Source: Haemaphysalis longicornis
Taxonomy: Eukaryota; Arthropoda; Arachnida; Ixodida; Ixodidae
Length of the DNA stretch: 64,000 bases
Direction: 5' to 3'
NCBI GenBank assembly: GCA_013339765.2
Contig: JABSTR010003292.1
Location: forward strand, 1-64,000
Shown here: positions 1-11,770 of the stretch, in pieces
Layout of the letters: every line of letters starts with the position of its first letter
Position numbering within the stretch: the first letter of the stretch is position 1
Translations under genes and position numbers: made by a program
Notes under the pieces: generated by a model
Told to the model about the DNA's origin: nothing
What the model saw: only the letters and a program-made list of their open reading frames with translations
Databases searched by the model: none

Positions 1-228
1 TTGAGCTCCCAGGTGACGAACGACAACCTCTTCTTCTTCCTCTCCTCCTTGTTGGGTACCAATGAAACCGTTGAAAGTTTTGACCTCAACGGACAATCTT
101 TGGTTGGCCAATCCCTAGGGGGATCCTGCCACGATCATCATCGATCTGCCGTGTGCGGCAGGGACAGTGCCCGCGCAAGAGGAGCTTCGCCCCCCCTATA
201 GGGAAAGACACGCACTCTCCTCCTCGCA

Positions 229-600
229 TCTGTCTACATCAGACCCGAGACCGGCAAGTCGACCGTGGGTAACTTTTACTGGATCTCCGACTGGCGGAAC
301 AAGTATTGCGCTGACTACATATTAATCGGTGGAGATTTTAATGACCGACATCACAATTGGAAGTATCCAACCACCTCACCACAAGGTAACGCACTCCAAC
401 CAACTATGGAAACATACGGCTTCGCTCTGCAAAACTATCTAGAAACACTCACTAGAATGGGCCCCCATGCCACTCAATCAGACACAATCCCTGACCTCAC
501 CTGGATGGATAGCTGGCCTATGAACGATTAGATGGTATCGGAAAATGCGTGGGGAAGCGACCACTACCCCATATGAACTACAGTTGACAGGCCCCTACCG
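229..600 (+). pseudogene. LINE endonuclease (EEP fold) fragment
   Basis: The frame encodes SVYIRP, then GGDFNDRHHNW (near 331-360), then a downstream SDHYP (near 556-570). These match the strand, metal-binding GDFN and terminal SDH motifs of apurinic-like LINE endonucleases, which nick the target for reverse transcription. A TAG stop near 529 separates the last two motifs. The N-terminal third, upstream of 229, is not recognisable. It belongs to the same reading frame as the downstream polymerase. Confidence 0.8.
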
Positions 601-1098
601 AAATCCATACCAAAACTATTTAACACTACAAATTGGGGAACATTCCGGGCTGCAGCAATAGACACAAATAACATCACATCGATAGATGACCTTGCCTCGT
701 GGATAACTTGAAATCATAGCAGAAGCACAGAAACCACCATTATGGAAGAAGACACCCCTGCACCTGACCGCCACCTCATCAACCGTTGGAGAACGCATCA
801 CGAGCTCTTGCACCGCTACAAAACCAGAGGCATGCGCTACCATGACCTATAAAAACTTAGATTGAAACATAAGGACATCAAAACGTATGAAAGGGAACTT
901 GCCAACACAAGATGGATGAAGCATTGTGGAAGGTTTAACAAGGATACGTCCAACCGTGAACTCTGGAACACGTTCCGCGCTATGAACGGTAAGAAGAAAT
1001 CCTCCTCAAATCCCAACAAAATTGCTCTCTCAACTGGCTTGCCACTCGAAGAATTAGAAAAACTCACACCCAAAACATTCTTCCCGGAATCCTTCTAA

Positions 1099-2190
1099 AT
1101 GACTCCGACTACGCCTCGCAGTAGATATCCAAGGAAAGCCGCCATCAATAAAGATGGACATGAATCCCTCTTCACTATGGCGGAAATGGAAGTAGCACTT
1201 TCACAAGTGAAAGCCAACAGTGCCCCTGGCAAGGATAGAGTAACGTGGGCCATGCCTCGTAACAAGAATGTTGCAAGTAAACAGCACCTTCTCAGCCTTC
1301 TCAACGATACATGGAAATCCGGTAACATTCATGCGTGTCTCAAACATTCTGCGGTATATCCAATACCCAAATCACACAAGCCTTCTGACCGCATTGAAAA
1401 CCCACGGCCCATATCGTTAACGTCCACAATTGGCAAGTTACTTCTTGAACGGATGGCCACTAACAGACTCACCCATCATTTAGAGGAGACTCTACAACAC
1501 TTTCACCCTGCCCAAACCGGGTTTCGCCCAAATATGTGTACCCATGACAGTCTATGACTTCTTTGGCGAGTCCTCAACGCCACGACCAGAGGCAGACAAT
1601 CCTGCATAGCTGATCTACTGGTTTCAGTTGACCTAAAAAAGCATTACTACTAAGCATACTAACCCCTCAAATATTTTGTGACAATTTCACACACAAGCAG
1701 AAACAAATTCAACGGCAAATAACGCGATAATATCTTTAAGATATTTTCTATTTATCTGTGCTCGGTAGTGAGTCATTTTCTGCTTATTGTCTTGTTTAAT
1801 TACCTTTTACATTTTTTTATTTCAAATCCAAGCATCCATTTTCAATGTATCTAACTTATCCGTTATACTTCTGTGGAACGGGAAGGGTTTCAGTTCATGA
1901 GCAGGTTTAATAAAGTAATTCACACACGCCGCCACTCTCAAAGAGATAGACACCCACGATCCAGGGTGCCGATTGTACAACTACATTGCCAGTTTTCTGG
2001 AAAATCGAACTCTGGAGGTCAGGTCTGGTACCCTTCTCCCATCAAATTTGGTAACAATACAGGCATACCCCAAGGCTCGATCATTTCACCACTATTTTTT
2101 TAATATTGCCATGCGTATGCTCGCCATAGCAATGCATGAAGGGAGCGGCGTCCGCATGACGATGTGCGCTGATGACATCACCTTGTGAAC
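1099..2190 (+). pseudogene. LINE reverse transcriptase, interrupted by an insertion
   Basis: The first block carries the N-terminal RT signatures: APGKD near 1222, RPISLTSTIGKLLLER near 1405-1455, and QTGFRP near 1516-1530. It ends in VSVDLKK just before 1640, the start of the catalytic motif A region. An AT-rich insertion then splits motif A. The domain resumes at 1906 with FNKVIH, followed in shifted frames by GIPQGSIISPLFF (about 2062-2102) and CADDITL (about 2164-2187), the catalytic palm motif. At least two frameshifts lie between 1920 and 2105. Confidence 0.85.
1646..1905. other. AT-rich ~260-bp insertion inside RT motif A
   Basis: Coding sequence stops after a GCATT at 1641-1645 and resumes at TTTAATAAAGTAATTCAC (1906 on), in the same frame as before. 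The intervening DNA is AT-rich, encodes nothing and shows no clear terminal repeats. A GTTTCAGTT occurs at 1621-1629 and again at 1887-1895, which could reflect a target duplication or a short local duplication. The element's family was not recognised. Confidence 0.55.
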
Positions 2191-2751
2191 TGAAAAAGAG
2201 GACTACACCACCACTGAATTAGCAAGAACAGAATTCCAGGCTGCTGTTCTCATCCTTAAAGAACTCCTAACATCAACTGGCATGCAGATATCCCCACCAA
2301 GTGTACGGTACTCAAAATAGGAGGCAGTGCTTCTGAACGTGACAAAGTTCACCTTTTTATCGGTGCTCATGAACTTTGTGTACCGCAAGATGTCTGGATC
2401 AAACTTTCGGCGTTCCAGTCAACAGCAAAGGCAACGGTACTACCTGGATTCAAGAACTACGGAAAAACTGGGACGTCAGAATACACCTTTTGAAATGAAT
2501 CGGCAACAAATGTGGAGGGGCCAGCACGCAATTCATTCGGCTTGCAGGTCATGCTGTCCTTACATCCCGGATAACATACGGAAGCGCCTGTTTCAAGTTG
2601 ACTCGTACTCAACTGAAACAACTTACGATCGTGTACCACAAGCTACTCAGATGCATTACCGGCCTCCGAAGACACACCCCGACTGATCACCTCTATACCT
2701 ACGCAGAGCTGCCAACAATCGAATCTCCAACAAAATACGCCACCGGCGTCT

Positions 2752-3640
2752 ATGAAGACAGTAAGACACTTACGATCCAGGGAAGACATCTATACCCATT
2801 ACGTTGAGACCCGCAACATCAGCACAGAACTTATCCGCACTACTCCGGCCAAACCACGTCCTCCACCTTGGATTCGGATCCAACCAATCACGCATAAACC
2901 TTTGTCCCGCAAGGAGCAGCGCAGATACAGACATCAAAGAGCCACGCTCTCCAGGCTACATCGCTGCACAGAGCCAGGGACGTATGACATTTACGCCGAC
3001 ACGCCCATAAGAGAAACAGCCATAGTAGGAAGCATCTATCATGATTCTGACCCACCATTCTCGGAAGTAGTCACTATCTACACTGCAGCTGATCTGGACT
3101 CCACCACTCTCCACCAGACTCCACCCAGCAAGCCGCCTGACCCGCACCATTCACAATACAGTGCAACAATTGATCGATACTCAAGGCATCAATATCTTCA
3201 TGGAATGGACCCCTGGGCACCATAGCCCAGGCAACGAGGCCGCTCATGACATGCCGTCTGCAGCCAATCCCTCCCTCCAGAGTACATGTCTTTTCAGTGA
3301 CTCGGCTGCTCTGGATGTTAATGAAGACGCCATTGCGAGGAGAATTCGCCATAAAACTAGGCAACGAACGCTAAAGGAAAGTACGCCACGACCCGACCAA
3401 CCCATTCCTTTAAACATTCAGAGGGGTCTACAAGTCCCACTCCGCGAAGCGCGGCCAGGCTATGCCATCCCGCCAGACATCAGAGAGAGGTGGGAATGAA
3501 TGCGACGATTTGGCAAAAAACGACCGGTTGGCACCATACCAACTCCACCACCTTTCCGTCCATGCAACCTATGTCATAACAGCAGATCCAGCGTTAAGAA
3601 CCTTATATGGAAATGTGGCAAGCTGGATGAACAAAGGTGG
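2752..3640 (+). pseudogene. LINE RNase H domain and C-terminal cysteine motif
   Basis: YDIYADTP (about 2983-3006) resembles the first RNase H strand with its catalytic aspartate. EWTPGHHSPGNEAAH (about 3203-3247) matches the last RNase H motif, in a different frame, so a frameshift lies between about 3115 and 3165. A cysteine motif follows at 3563-3616 (CNLC, then LIWKC). In related elements a histidine usually sits between these two pairs; it is not obvious here. RNase H would remove RNA from the first cDNA strand in an active element. Confidence 0.75.
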
Positions 3641-3989
3641 ACACACAAACCATACTATGTTCGAACATATGAAGAATGGATTTAGCCACAGCAAAATAAA
3701 AAGGAAACGTACATGTCCCTCTGATCTTTCGCGAAAGATGCCAACCTTGTTCAGTGGACCTGATGTGGTCCGATTGCGGGGCGGACATAAAGACACCACC
3801 AAACCACCAGTCGATTCTCTGGGAGTTACTTTCCCCTGAATTACCTTCACTAAGTGGTCCGTGTGCGGGGCGGATATGTGAAACGAACCCATGCCACCTG
3901 CAAACATTTTTCCCCTTTCCCCCTTCCCATTCCCCAACATGAGGCGTTCGACCTCTCCTGTATGAATAAATTCATTCATTATTCATTCG

Positions 3990-4910
3990 CCACTTTCTTT
4001 CATTATTTCGAAATTCTTCATCTGTTTCAAAGGTAATAAATTACCTACCACATTCCCTCCTTTGCTTTCCTTGATATTCGTGACTGCCAATTTTTATATC
4101 TGTCTTAATTCATCGAGCTCTTCATTTCCCATTCTGATTCGCCACATACATAGCGAGGGTCTCTGTTCTGACAGTCTTGGTGCCATAGGTAGCTTAAGAG
4201 GGTTCAAGGCTAGTTGACCACTGTCGACAAGCCTTAGACGCCCGAGTCATGGCCCGGTGGTTAAAAAAAGGTCCCCTTCACTCCGAGTAGTCGGAGTGGC
4301 GATGGCCGCCACCCTCGAGAGCGAAGAACAATTACCAAAAAACACAAATACCTCAGGAAGTGGCAGGGAAAACGCCCCCCCCCCCCGTAGCGTAGTAGTA
4401 TTCGAAGCAAACGCGTATTCTAAAGGTCGTGAGTTCAGATCCCGCCAGCGGACATTTTTTCCCTACATTTTGTCTTTCACAATTAATCTGTTTCAACGAT
4501 AATAAATGGCCTACCGCATTCTCCCTTTTACTTTCCTTGGCATTCTTGAGAGCCAATTCCTATTTCCTTCTTCATACAACAAGACCCTGACTTCCCTTTC
4601 GGATTCGCTACATGCAAGGCAAAGGTCTCTCTTCAGGCAGTGTTGCGGCCATCGGTAGTGTAAGAGGGCTCAACGCTGGTCAACCACTCTCGACATGTAG
4701 ACGCTTGAGTCACGACCCGGTCATTAAAAAGAACGTTTCCTTCACCCCGAGTAGTCCCTGTGGCACTGGCTACTGCCCCAAGCGCAGGAAGCAAATACGT
4801 AAAAACATAAATACCCGGGAAATTGGAGGGGAAAGCAGCCGGCCGGTAATAGCCTGATCATTGGTTTCTACAGAACTTCACCCAGGATTCACGCCTGCAA
4901 TTTCATGGTT
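3990..4910 (+). repeat. Two tandem ~468-bp units with tRNA-like boxes
   Basis: The stretch from about 4018 to 4485 recurs from about 4486 to 4905, offset by 468-469 bp. Shared landmarks include TCTGTTTCAA then AATAAA then CCTACC; TAAGAGGG(T/C)TCAA(G/C)GCT; and CGAGTAGTC. Each unit ends in a tRNA-like stretch. The first has a B-box-like GTGAGTTCAGATCCCGCC near 4429 and an A-box-like stretch near 4388; the second is more degraded. This suggests a tandemly duplicated tRNA-derived SINE or composite repeat lying against the LINE tail. A C12 run sits at 4375-4386. Identity with a named family was not tested. Confidence 0.5.
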
Positions 4911-4984
4911 GCATTGTTTTGGCAAGTATCGCAACAGATAAGTGAAAAAAGAAAAAAATATGGATCAATGCAAAAGAAAGCGAC

Positions 4985-5705
4985 GGCACTAAGTAACAAA
5001 TTGGCCGCGTATCTGCTCCTTTTGTTGCAAATGTCGTCAAAAGACGATAGTCTTTGTGGACATTTCGGAAGGAAATGCCGCCCTTTGTTTTCCCGCTCAC
5101 CTCTCATGCTGTTTCCGTACCATCGCGCTCATCCCAAGGTAAACACTAAATGTTTGCGCAAGGCGATTTGAATTTACCGCGTTACGCAGCTACAGGCCGG
5201 GTTTCTCGATGCCAGCGCTGCAGTACGGCGGAGACGCGCGTGAATGGAGGCGGCCGACTATAAGGTTTATAGAACCACGTGGCCGTTCCTGCACGTGCGT
5301 TCCAAGCAGAACGCGGAACCTAGTTAGTGGAACCTTTCGTTGCTGTTGCCGCATGATTTTTCATACCCCGCCAGGAGGCGGCGGTTTTCGGCAGAAGATG
5401 TAGATTATCGTTTGCTATCGAAAGACAAGCATCCATGAATTTTTTGAATAGAGGAACACTGTAAATATTCCTTGTGTACTAATTTCCCGTCTTATATTTG
5501 CGTAATGTCTGGTTCTTGTTCAACAAAGTTGACACGTATAAACATATAAACCAAGCTTAGACGTTTACATTTGGCTGTGAGTATATAGGTCTATTGCGCA
5601 ATATGAAGTTTACTTTGGCCGGGTGTCTGAATCGAGTCACAGACAGACAGACGGAGAGACTCTACGTTTAAGTAGCCCAAGAAAGACTATCGTCTTCAAA
5701 ACTCA
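4985..5705 (+). repeat. Dispersed non-coding repeat, copy 1
   Basis: This ~700-bp sequence matches the reverse complement of 22895-23625 and, over part of its length, of 59050-59630. Shared blocks include GGCCGCGTATCTGCTCC, the CTGTTTCC/CTGTTCTT region near 5108, CGCGCGTGAAT near 5240, GTGGAACCT near 5327, AAGCATCCATGAATTTTTTG near 5429, ATTTGGCTGTG near 5569, and AGCCCAAGAAAGACTATCGT near 5672. No transposase or polymerase is present and translations are fragmentary, so it behaves as a non-autonomous element or the remnant of one. Confidence 0.6.
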
Positions 5706-5739
5706 TAGCAGGAAAGATGTGGCAGCAGCACAGCACAGA

Positions 5740-5830
5740 GCGGCGCAACACAGTACCATAGAGAAATAAAAAATTAGAAGAGTGGACACACCGGCTTATC
5801 GCGGCCGAGTGGCCTGACTGCCGCACCATC
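5740..5830. repeat. Short repeat shared with 10330-10390
   Basis: CAGTACCATAGAG followed by AGAGTGGACAC (about 5750-5800) reappears in reverse complement at about 10340-10385, and a weaker version lies near 30905-30950. These may be termini of a small DNA-transposon-like family. A short inverted repeat (ACTGCCG...CGGCAGT) lies at about 5818-5838. Confidence 0.3.
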
Positions 5831-5879
5831 CGGCAGTCGGCGCAAGTGATAAAAAACTATATATTTAACATTAAGCTAA

Positions 5880-6440
5880 CACACAATATTATACTTTTAA
5901 AATTTTGTTACACATTAGACTACACATTTTTATTTATGTAATGAGTTGAATGGCTGTGAATGTAAATTTTTGTGGCTTCTTTGCGCCAAGCCTGGCCAAG
6001 CCGCAAGCGCAAGCCGCCATTTGGCTCTTTCGGCAGCGTTTGCACGTGCGTTTCTGCAGCCTCGTGCTAACCTCTGTTGTTGAGAAGAAAACGCCTAGCG
6101 CTTTCTTTGCGACATCGGTTTGGCATCCTGAACGAAAGGTGAGACTTTCTTTTTTAAAATGCTGGTGTGGCGTATCATATATACGTTTCCTTGTACTGCA
6201 AACGCTGTGAGCACTGCGTAACCTCAGGGAATCAGGCATAGCTAGGGCTGCGTCTTTAGGATTAGTGCTTTGGAAACGCCCCGGAAAGGCGTAAGATACC
6301 ATTTTTTAGCCGGACGTAATGATATTTTAGGCCGATTGTGCCGTTTTATCTAGAGCTGAGGGATGCCAGCTGTAGGCGCTCGTCGTCGCACGTAGCGTTT
6401 ACGTGCCGCAAACGACGGCGGTGAGTTGCGGAAGTGGCCG
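5880..6440 (+). repeat. Duplicated block A (partner at 24330-24830)
   Basis: Both copies share, in order, CTACACATTTTTA, a pyrimidine-rich GCTTTCTT(T/C)GC(G/C) stretch, GAACG(A/G)AA followed by GTGAGA, a GGTG(T/G)(G/T)G stretch, and an (A/C)GGCGG stretch near the end. In both, the GTGAGA looks like a 5' splice donor (AAG|GTGAGA at about 6137-6145 here). The block could be a duplicated first exon or UTR, or simply a repeat family. No convincing protein is encoded. Confidence 0.4.
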
Positions 6441-7870
6441 GCCGGCCGGCAGTCCGTAGGTGAAGCAGGCGTTGTGCGCTGTCGCTGCACTGAATTACGT
6501 GAGCCGCAGGCTGCGTTGTATTATACTAGCTAGCCATTGCTAGCTTTGGCAACTGTTACTGCTATTATGTATTATGGCCGTGATGCACTGCAAAGCCGTC
6601 CGGGCTAACGTACACGGCGAAGTAGCCGTTTCTGCATTAATTTGGGTTATCTGGGCATAACCAGCAGCCGTACACTCATCGGAAGTTTTACACAAGGGTG
6701 CATACCAAGCTGCCTGCGTACAAAGCGAACCCGCTCGCCGACGCCGATAACGCGCGCTCGTCGCTTCGCTTTGGCGCGTCAGGTACGGTAAAAACGCGTC
6801 TTTCGTCGGCAGATAACAGCTTTGCTCGAGGCGGGGTGAGTGCGCAGTGCCAGCGCCGCCTGTATAAACAGTGCCTAACGCGTGAGCGAAAAATGGCCAA
6901 ACAGCCACTCTCCCGTTGCTCTCTCCTACCCTTCCCCGCTCCGTAGCCTTCCAGCGTGCTTTCGTGTCCGCCAGCCAGCGCCGCTTCTCGGAAACTATGC
7001 AAAATAGTGGAAAGTTTGTTTAGCGTTCCCGAGGCGGCGCTCCTACGCCTTCTTGTTTTCACCATGCCTGTCTGGGTCTGTCACTGATAAAACTTCCTTT
7101 GTCACGAAGCAAATCCCTTGCGCTGCCGCAGGCTGATGCCGGCTTTGCGCGCTTATCTACTCGGATCACAGGCCCTGAAATTTTCTGAGGGGTGGCATCC
7201 CCCCCTATCCCCTCCGCATTTAGGTATAGTTTTGACTCCCCTGTTCGCACTCCGCATCGGTACGCACTTCTAAAATTGAGGACTGTACTGTAGAAGCGCC
7301 CGGACAGCGTGGCGGGATTGCAGCTGCTTATCCTATAATTTTCTTAAGTTTACAAGCACGTGATATTAATGGAAAGTAATCGTAGAAGTGAGCGCCTGAA
7401 CAAAAAACGTGCACGCAATTTTTTCTTCTCTAAATACTCCAGAAAGAAAAATAACAGTAAAATAATGGCTGCCCAATCCGAAAATATCGTTTTTCTGTTA
7501 GCTATATGTCTACCCGACAATCAGAATGTTCTTAGACTATTTCAGTCCGCCTCCGTCTTTATCTTTGGAAAAATGCAGCAAGTATGAAGCGAGCGACACG
7601 TTGAACGAGATCCCCAGTGCGCCACAGAACTAGCGCCCCGTCGCGGCTAAGATGTAAGCGAAACGGCCCTTGAAGCCCAACAGGCAAGCTGACAGACACA
7701 CATCGTAGAAGTGGGTGCAGCGTTCGCGACTCGCGAGCAGTGACGTAAGGCGAGATGTCCGCCGGCACGCGCCACATAGCGGATCAGTGCTGAACTAAGC
7801 GTCCCTACCCTCCCATTGAAAAGCGCGCGACGCGTCAGGCAATGTTAATACAGGCGGCGTTGGCAGTGCA
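6440..7870. other. No gene recognised; partly GC-rich
   Basis: The part from 6440 to 7260 is CpG-rich and carries several overlapping open frames on both strands, the longest about 125 codons on the minus strand at 6688-7065. None has a family motif, a splice-consistent structure or homopolymer-free composition that I could support as a gene. A promoter or 5' UTR of a nearby gene is possible. From 7260 on the sequence is unremarkable. Confidence 0.3.
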
Positions 7871-8572
7871 TTGAAACCTTCAAATTTGGTCTTCGTTCTA
7901 CATTGTATATCAATTGCGGTATCGCAGGCATTGCATAGAACTGTTCCACACTTGCCGTTTTTTCAAGCGTTTGCTCTCTTTCCTCTAGTCATATTTTGGC
8001 TAGTTTCATTAAACACGTATTGCGCAGATTGCACCTATTCAGTCGGAACTGTGTGTTTCTTGTCATATCTTTTTAGGCAGGGCCTTTGGCGGTCAATAGT
8101 ACTCAGTATGACGCTCACTGCTGCTTGCCATGGTGCCCACACAGCGACCAAATATACTTTCGCCAGGTGCCCGTTCTCGGGATGCATTTCTTTCGCGAGG
8201 CCGGGGCAACCGGTTTGTTTAATTCTTTGTATTACGTTCAGCTCGCTCTTCGTCCTGATTTTACAAAAAAAAAAGACAAAGGGATTCAGGCTATGTGAGC
8301 AGCGTTATCATTTTTGTTAACCCAAACAATAGCTGAATTGCATTAAGCATGTGCCTAACCAGTGTTGCGAAATTACAAAGACCCATATTTTTAGTGTTGC
8401 TAATAGCTTGACCACATGATTGCTGAAGAAAATAAGAGAACTTGTGTTTTAAATAGGTGGCATGCACTGGAGGCAATACTTGAGTACCAGTTGCAGTGAA
8501 ATTTACAGACTATTCGCAGGTCATATGTCATTGCAAGCAGTTTGTGTACTATATCACCTATCACCTGTGCAG

Positions 8573-8711
8573 GTCTACAGGTGCCCTCAAGACAGAACCA
8601 ACCAGCCAGCTGCATTCGTCATACCAAACATGGTGTAAGCACTTCATGGATCCTGCCCTCACAAGACTCACAAAAGTGGCCGTGCCAACTGTTCTCTCAG
8701 AGTTGTATTAA
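8573..8711 (+). CDS. Possible terminal exon, unknown protein
   Basis: A good 3' splice acceptor (CTATCACCTGTGCAG ending at 8572) precedes an open frame that ends with a TAA at 8709-8711, giving about 46 codons. It is followed by some 1.4 kb of AT-rich DNA with AATAAA sites near 9488, 9945 and 10115, as a long 3' UTR would have. The peptide (TGALKTEPTSQLHSSYQTW at its start) matches no family I know. No upstream exons were identified, so this may be chance. Confidence 0.22.
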
Positions 8712-10130
8712 TGACTGACTGCAATGCTTCTTGCTGCCTTATTGATGCTCCTGATGGATACCGCAACTGTATTCCATCTATTGAACCTTGCCATTAGCTC
8801 CTAAAATTTAACGCAAGTCTCGGCACTCAATAAGGCGTGACCACTGAAAAGACTATCGTTGACCCAAGGAACAAACTGTTTTTTATCACTGACATGCCTC
8901 ATCTCATTTAAACCACTAACAACAACGTATACAGTCTCCAAACTCCACTCGCAAATTATTGTTGCGGCTAGTTGTAATATTGTGAAAACAGTACATCCAC
9001 AAAAACCCTTTACGTTATGAAGACTGACAGGGTAAGAGGTCATGCTAAATGTCGTTTGTCACCGTACGTGCTGCGTGTTGTCGACTGGCCTAGATGAAGA
9101 CAACCAAGTTGGGACCTACGTTGTCAAATGCTTATGGGACTCTGTAATGTGCCACCATTGTCTCATACACGAGAAGCATATACTGCTTCCCTGTTTCTTA
9201 TATTAGACTGTTCGTATTGACAGCGGAAGGCATGGATTTGTGTGCCTTAATCGAGCCTGGAACCTGTCGGTTGACTACGTGCACGTACCTAAAATATCCC
9301 CGCCTGGCCCTTTGCCTAAACTGGGAAGGCGACGCTTTCGGAAGGTAACCAGGCTTCTTGGGAAAATGCACCCTTGCAAGGAACCAATAGGAAGTTGATT
9401 TTTTTCCTCTTAACCTTTTGCGTGTGCATCTCCACAGAAATTTGATTTCTGTTCAATTACTGCTACTGATTTGAAATTGCCCCGAGGCAATAAACCTCAT
9501 AGAGTTCATCAAATAAGCGAGGCCATCAAAGCCTAAGTTTTTCCCTTCTTTCACATCCTAACTGGAGAAATTGCAAGACTAAAAAAATTATCTGCGGAGA
9601 TAGTGGTTGTAAACAGTTGCAAGTATCCCAGTGTCTAGATTATGTTATGGTTGATATTTTTGTATGACTGCAACAGCGCACAGAGTCTGAGGGTGTCGTA
9701 GATACAAGTAAACCTGTGGATGGCTGAGTCTTCTGGGTTTTCTGCATTTTCAATTACCGTGGAGAAAAAATCCTTTGTGTAGTTGTGATACCTTTACTTG
9801 TGCATTTTTTTCATTCCTGGAAACGTATTTTTCTCTCACTACTGTGTATTGTCTCTGTTGTGTATTACTCACTGTTTATTATCATATGTGTGTTGCAAAG
9901 AATGATGACAATTTAAACTTGTTGCTCCGTTTAGTGCCATGCAATAAATATTTCTTCATTTATGATGTGTCTCTTTTATGGTGCTTGGCAACATGTGAAC
10001 ACACGACAGAATTCTTAACCAAGTGTGAATGGTACTGTAAATTGCAAGGTCACATTTTCAAAAAACGGTTTTTTTTTTGTAAAAGCATGCGGGCACTAAG
10101 CCTGAGAATATGTTCAAATAAACACTAATT
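8712..10130. other. AT-rich non-coding stretch with poly(A) signals
   Basis: No coding signal is visible. AATAAA occurs near 9488, 9945 and 10115 on the plus strand. The region could be a 3' UTR with alternative poly(A) sites for the exon candidate ending at 8711, or simply intergenic DNA. A T-rich run lies near 10068-10078. Confidence 0.3.
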
Positions 10131-10980
10131 ATTGCATGAAAGCGTCCGAATACCGTACCGATGCCCGTCCCCGTGAGCAGCGCTTTCCAGTCTTCAAACT
10201 ACCCGCCAAAATCGGTGTCCGCGAAACCGCAACCGAAAGTGAACGTACGAAAGTGAACGAAAGTATGGTTAGTAGTTTGGCTACCACGCCGCTCGGTGCG
10301 CTACACTACAGTACAGTCATTCGGCCGCAGGGCTCTATGGGAGTGTCCACTCTTACAAGTACTACTTGCTCTATGACAGTACTGCGATATAGAGATCACT
10401 TGCGCATGCAAGCGCGACAAGCAAAGACTACGACAAGCGTTGTGACGCAATAGAGAAGGCACTGATATAGTCAAAGCGAATCGTTTGAATCCTATTGGCG
10501 CAAAATACTTGCGCTATTGGAATACGCTGAGAAGTCGTGGAGCATTTCACACGCCTTGTTCAGAGCCAAACCTGAGGTGAAATCAAGCGATGACTGTGGC
10601 ATGTGGCGAAAGGGAACGTGGAGGCGAGGCATCCGGCTAGTAGCATGCCAACGAACCGACAGCCACGTGAGCCCCACCCGTGGAGCGAGCTCTCACTGAC
10701 TGCGCTCATGGGGCGCTTCTTTCTGTTTATTTGACAAACTCCCGCGGCCCCCAAAGTTAAGCAGGGGCTTGCTACAAAATAACATGTGCTGAACTGGTTG
10801 CCGTATCTTACGTGTAGACGGCTGGCGGAGTAAAATCCAATGGCGGAGGGTGCGGGCTGAGATGCTGCACGCATTGCCGCCCGCTTCTCTTAACGGCCAC
10901 CGCCGTAATTGGTTTTTCTCGGGAGGAGCGCGGTTCCCGTTTTGGACGCCTCGGCAACAACGCGCCGTAGCGTGCCTAGG
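10131..10980. other. No gene recognised; moderately GC-rich
   Basis: It contains the short repeat block near 10330-10390 (partner at 5740-5830). Several open frames of 60-105 codons overlap on both strands without family motifs. GAAAGTGAACG(A/T) recurs as a short local tandem near 10236-10262. Confidence 0.25.
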
Positions 10981-10985
10981 GGGCA

Positions 10986-11770
10986 AAACGTGTTATTCTT
11001 GCACTGACTAGGAGAAGACGGTGACTTTTGTAAGCGCCACCCCCCCTTTTCTTTGGGGGCGCCAACGTAATGGAATGCTGGAAAGCCCGGCCCCCGATAA
11101 GACGCTTTGGAAGGTCGCGCACAATTAGGGCAATAAGACGCCGCTTCGGAGTTACGTGCCTCGGGGCTACCGTGTCACGCTTAGAATGTGCCCGCCTTCG
11201 GGGTGACTTTAGTGAGCACCGCGGCGAATGATGGCCGCTCTTGCAAGTGAGAATCTTGCTTGTCCGATGTTACCGCGTTTTCATGTGTCCGCCACGTATG
11301 GGAGAGGGTACGAGGGCCGGGAATTCAGTGGGGCACGCTTGGCTCCCCCATTGGTGGATTTGAGAGGTCGGCATGACAAATTAAATCAGCTGCACGGCAT
11401 ACAATGGGCGCGGGGAATGATATTCCCGGGTAAGATAGTGGGCGAGAGACTGAGCGGAGATTTAGCTTGGGCGGGAGACCAGTGAGCCTCCGTGTTGAGT
11501 GAACCTAAACGTTGCCTTCTAGGGCGTAACCCAGAGTCGGTCGCTAAGCTATGGTACCTAGGGCGTAACTCGGAGGGTCGATCGCTCAGACGGTCAATCT
11601 TAATCACACCTTTGTGTAACCAAATCTTGTACACAACAGTAAATACAGTTTTTCTTTGTCATCATCTCTTCGTCCTGTCATCGTCTTCTCGTCTCTTCTG
11701 CTTCACCGCGAACACCGCCGAATTCTTCAAGCGCAGGGTTCCTTCGCCACAGAAAACGAGCCTACAAACC
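10986..11770 (+). mobile_element. Possible solo LTR or LTR fragment
   Basis: The stretch has a CpG-rich first half, regulatory-looking purine runs, and a pyrimidine-rich end after a TAAATACAG near 11640. A ~41-bp tandem duplication (CTAGGGCGTAAC(C/T)C, near 11518 and 11559) lies inside it. This composition resembles arthropod retrotransposon LTRs, but no second copy occurs in the window and neither terminus could be fixed. The assignment is weak. Confidence 0.22.

Larger units (their letters stand above)
1..3985 (+). mobile_element. I-clade-like non-LTR retrotransposon with RNase H, decayed
   Basis: A single LINE reads left to right: endonuclease (about 229-600), linker, reverse transcriptase (1099-1645, then 1906-2190), connector, RNase H (about 2986-3250), a cysteine motif near 3563-3616, and a 3' end with an ATTC-rich tail near 3964-3990. 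From 229 to 1645 one frame is held and broken only by stop codons (near 529, 850, 1096 and 1555), so substitutions dominate there. After 1906 frameshifts are frequent. RNase H next to an endonuclease-type LINE polymerase is typical of the I superfamily. The 5' end lies at or beyond the window edge. No function is expected now. The clade is inferred from domain order, not from a tree. Confidence 0.85.

Noticed and set aside
7871..8320. 149-codon hydrophobic open frame
   Set aside because: T-rich DNA gives hydrophobic peptides by chance; no motif, splice signals or homologue recognised.
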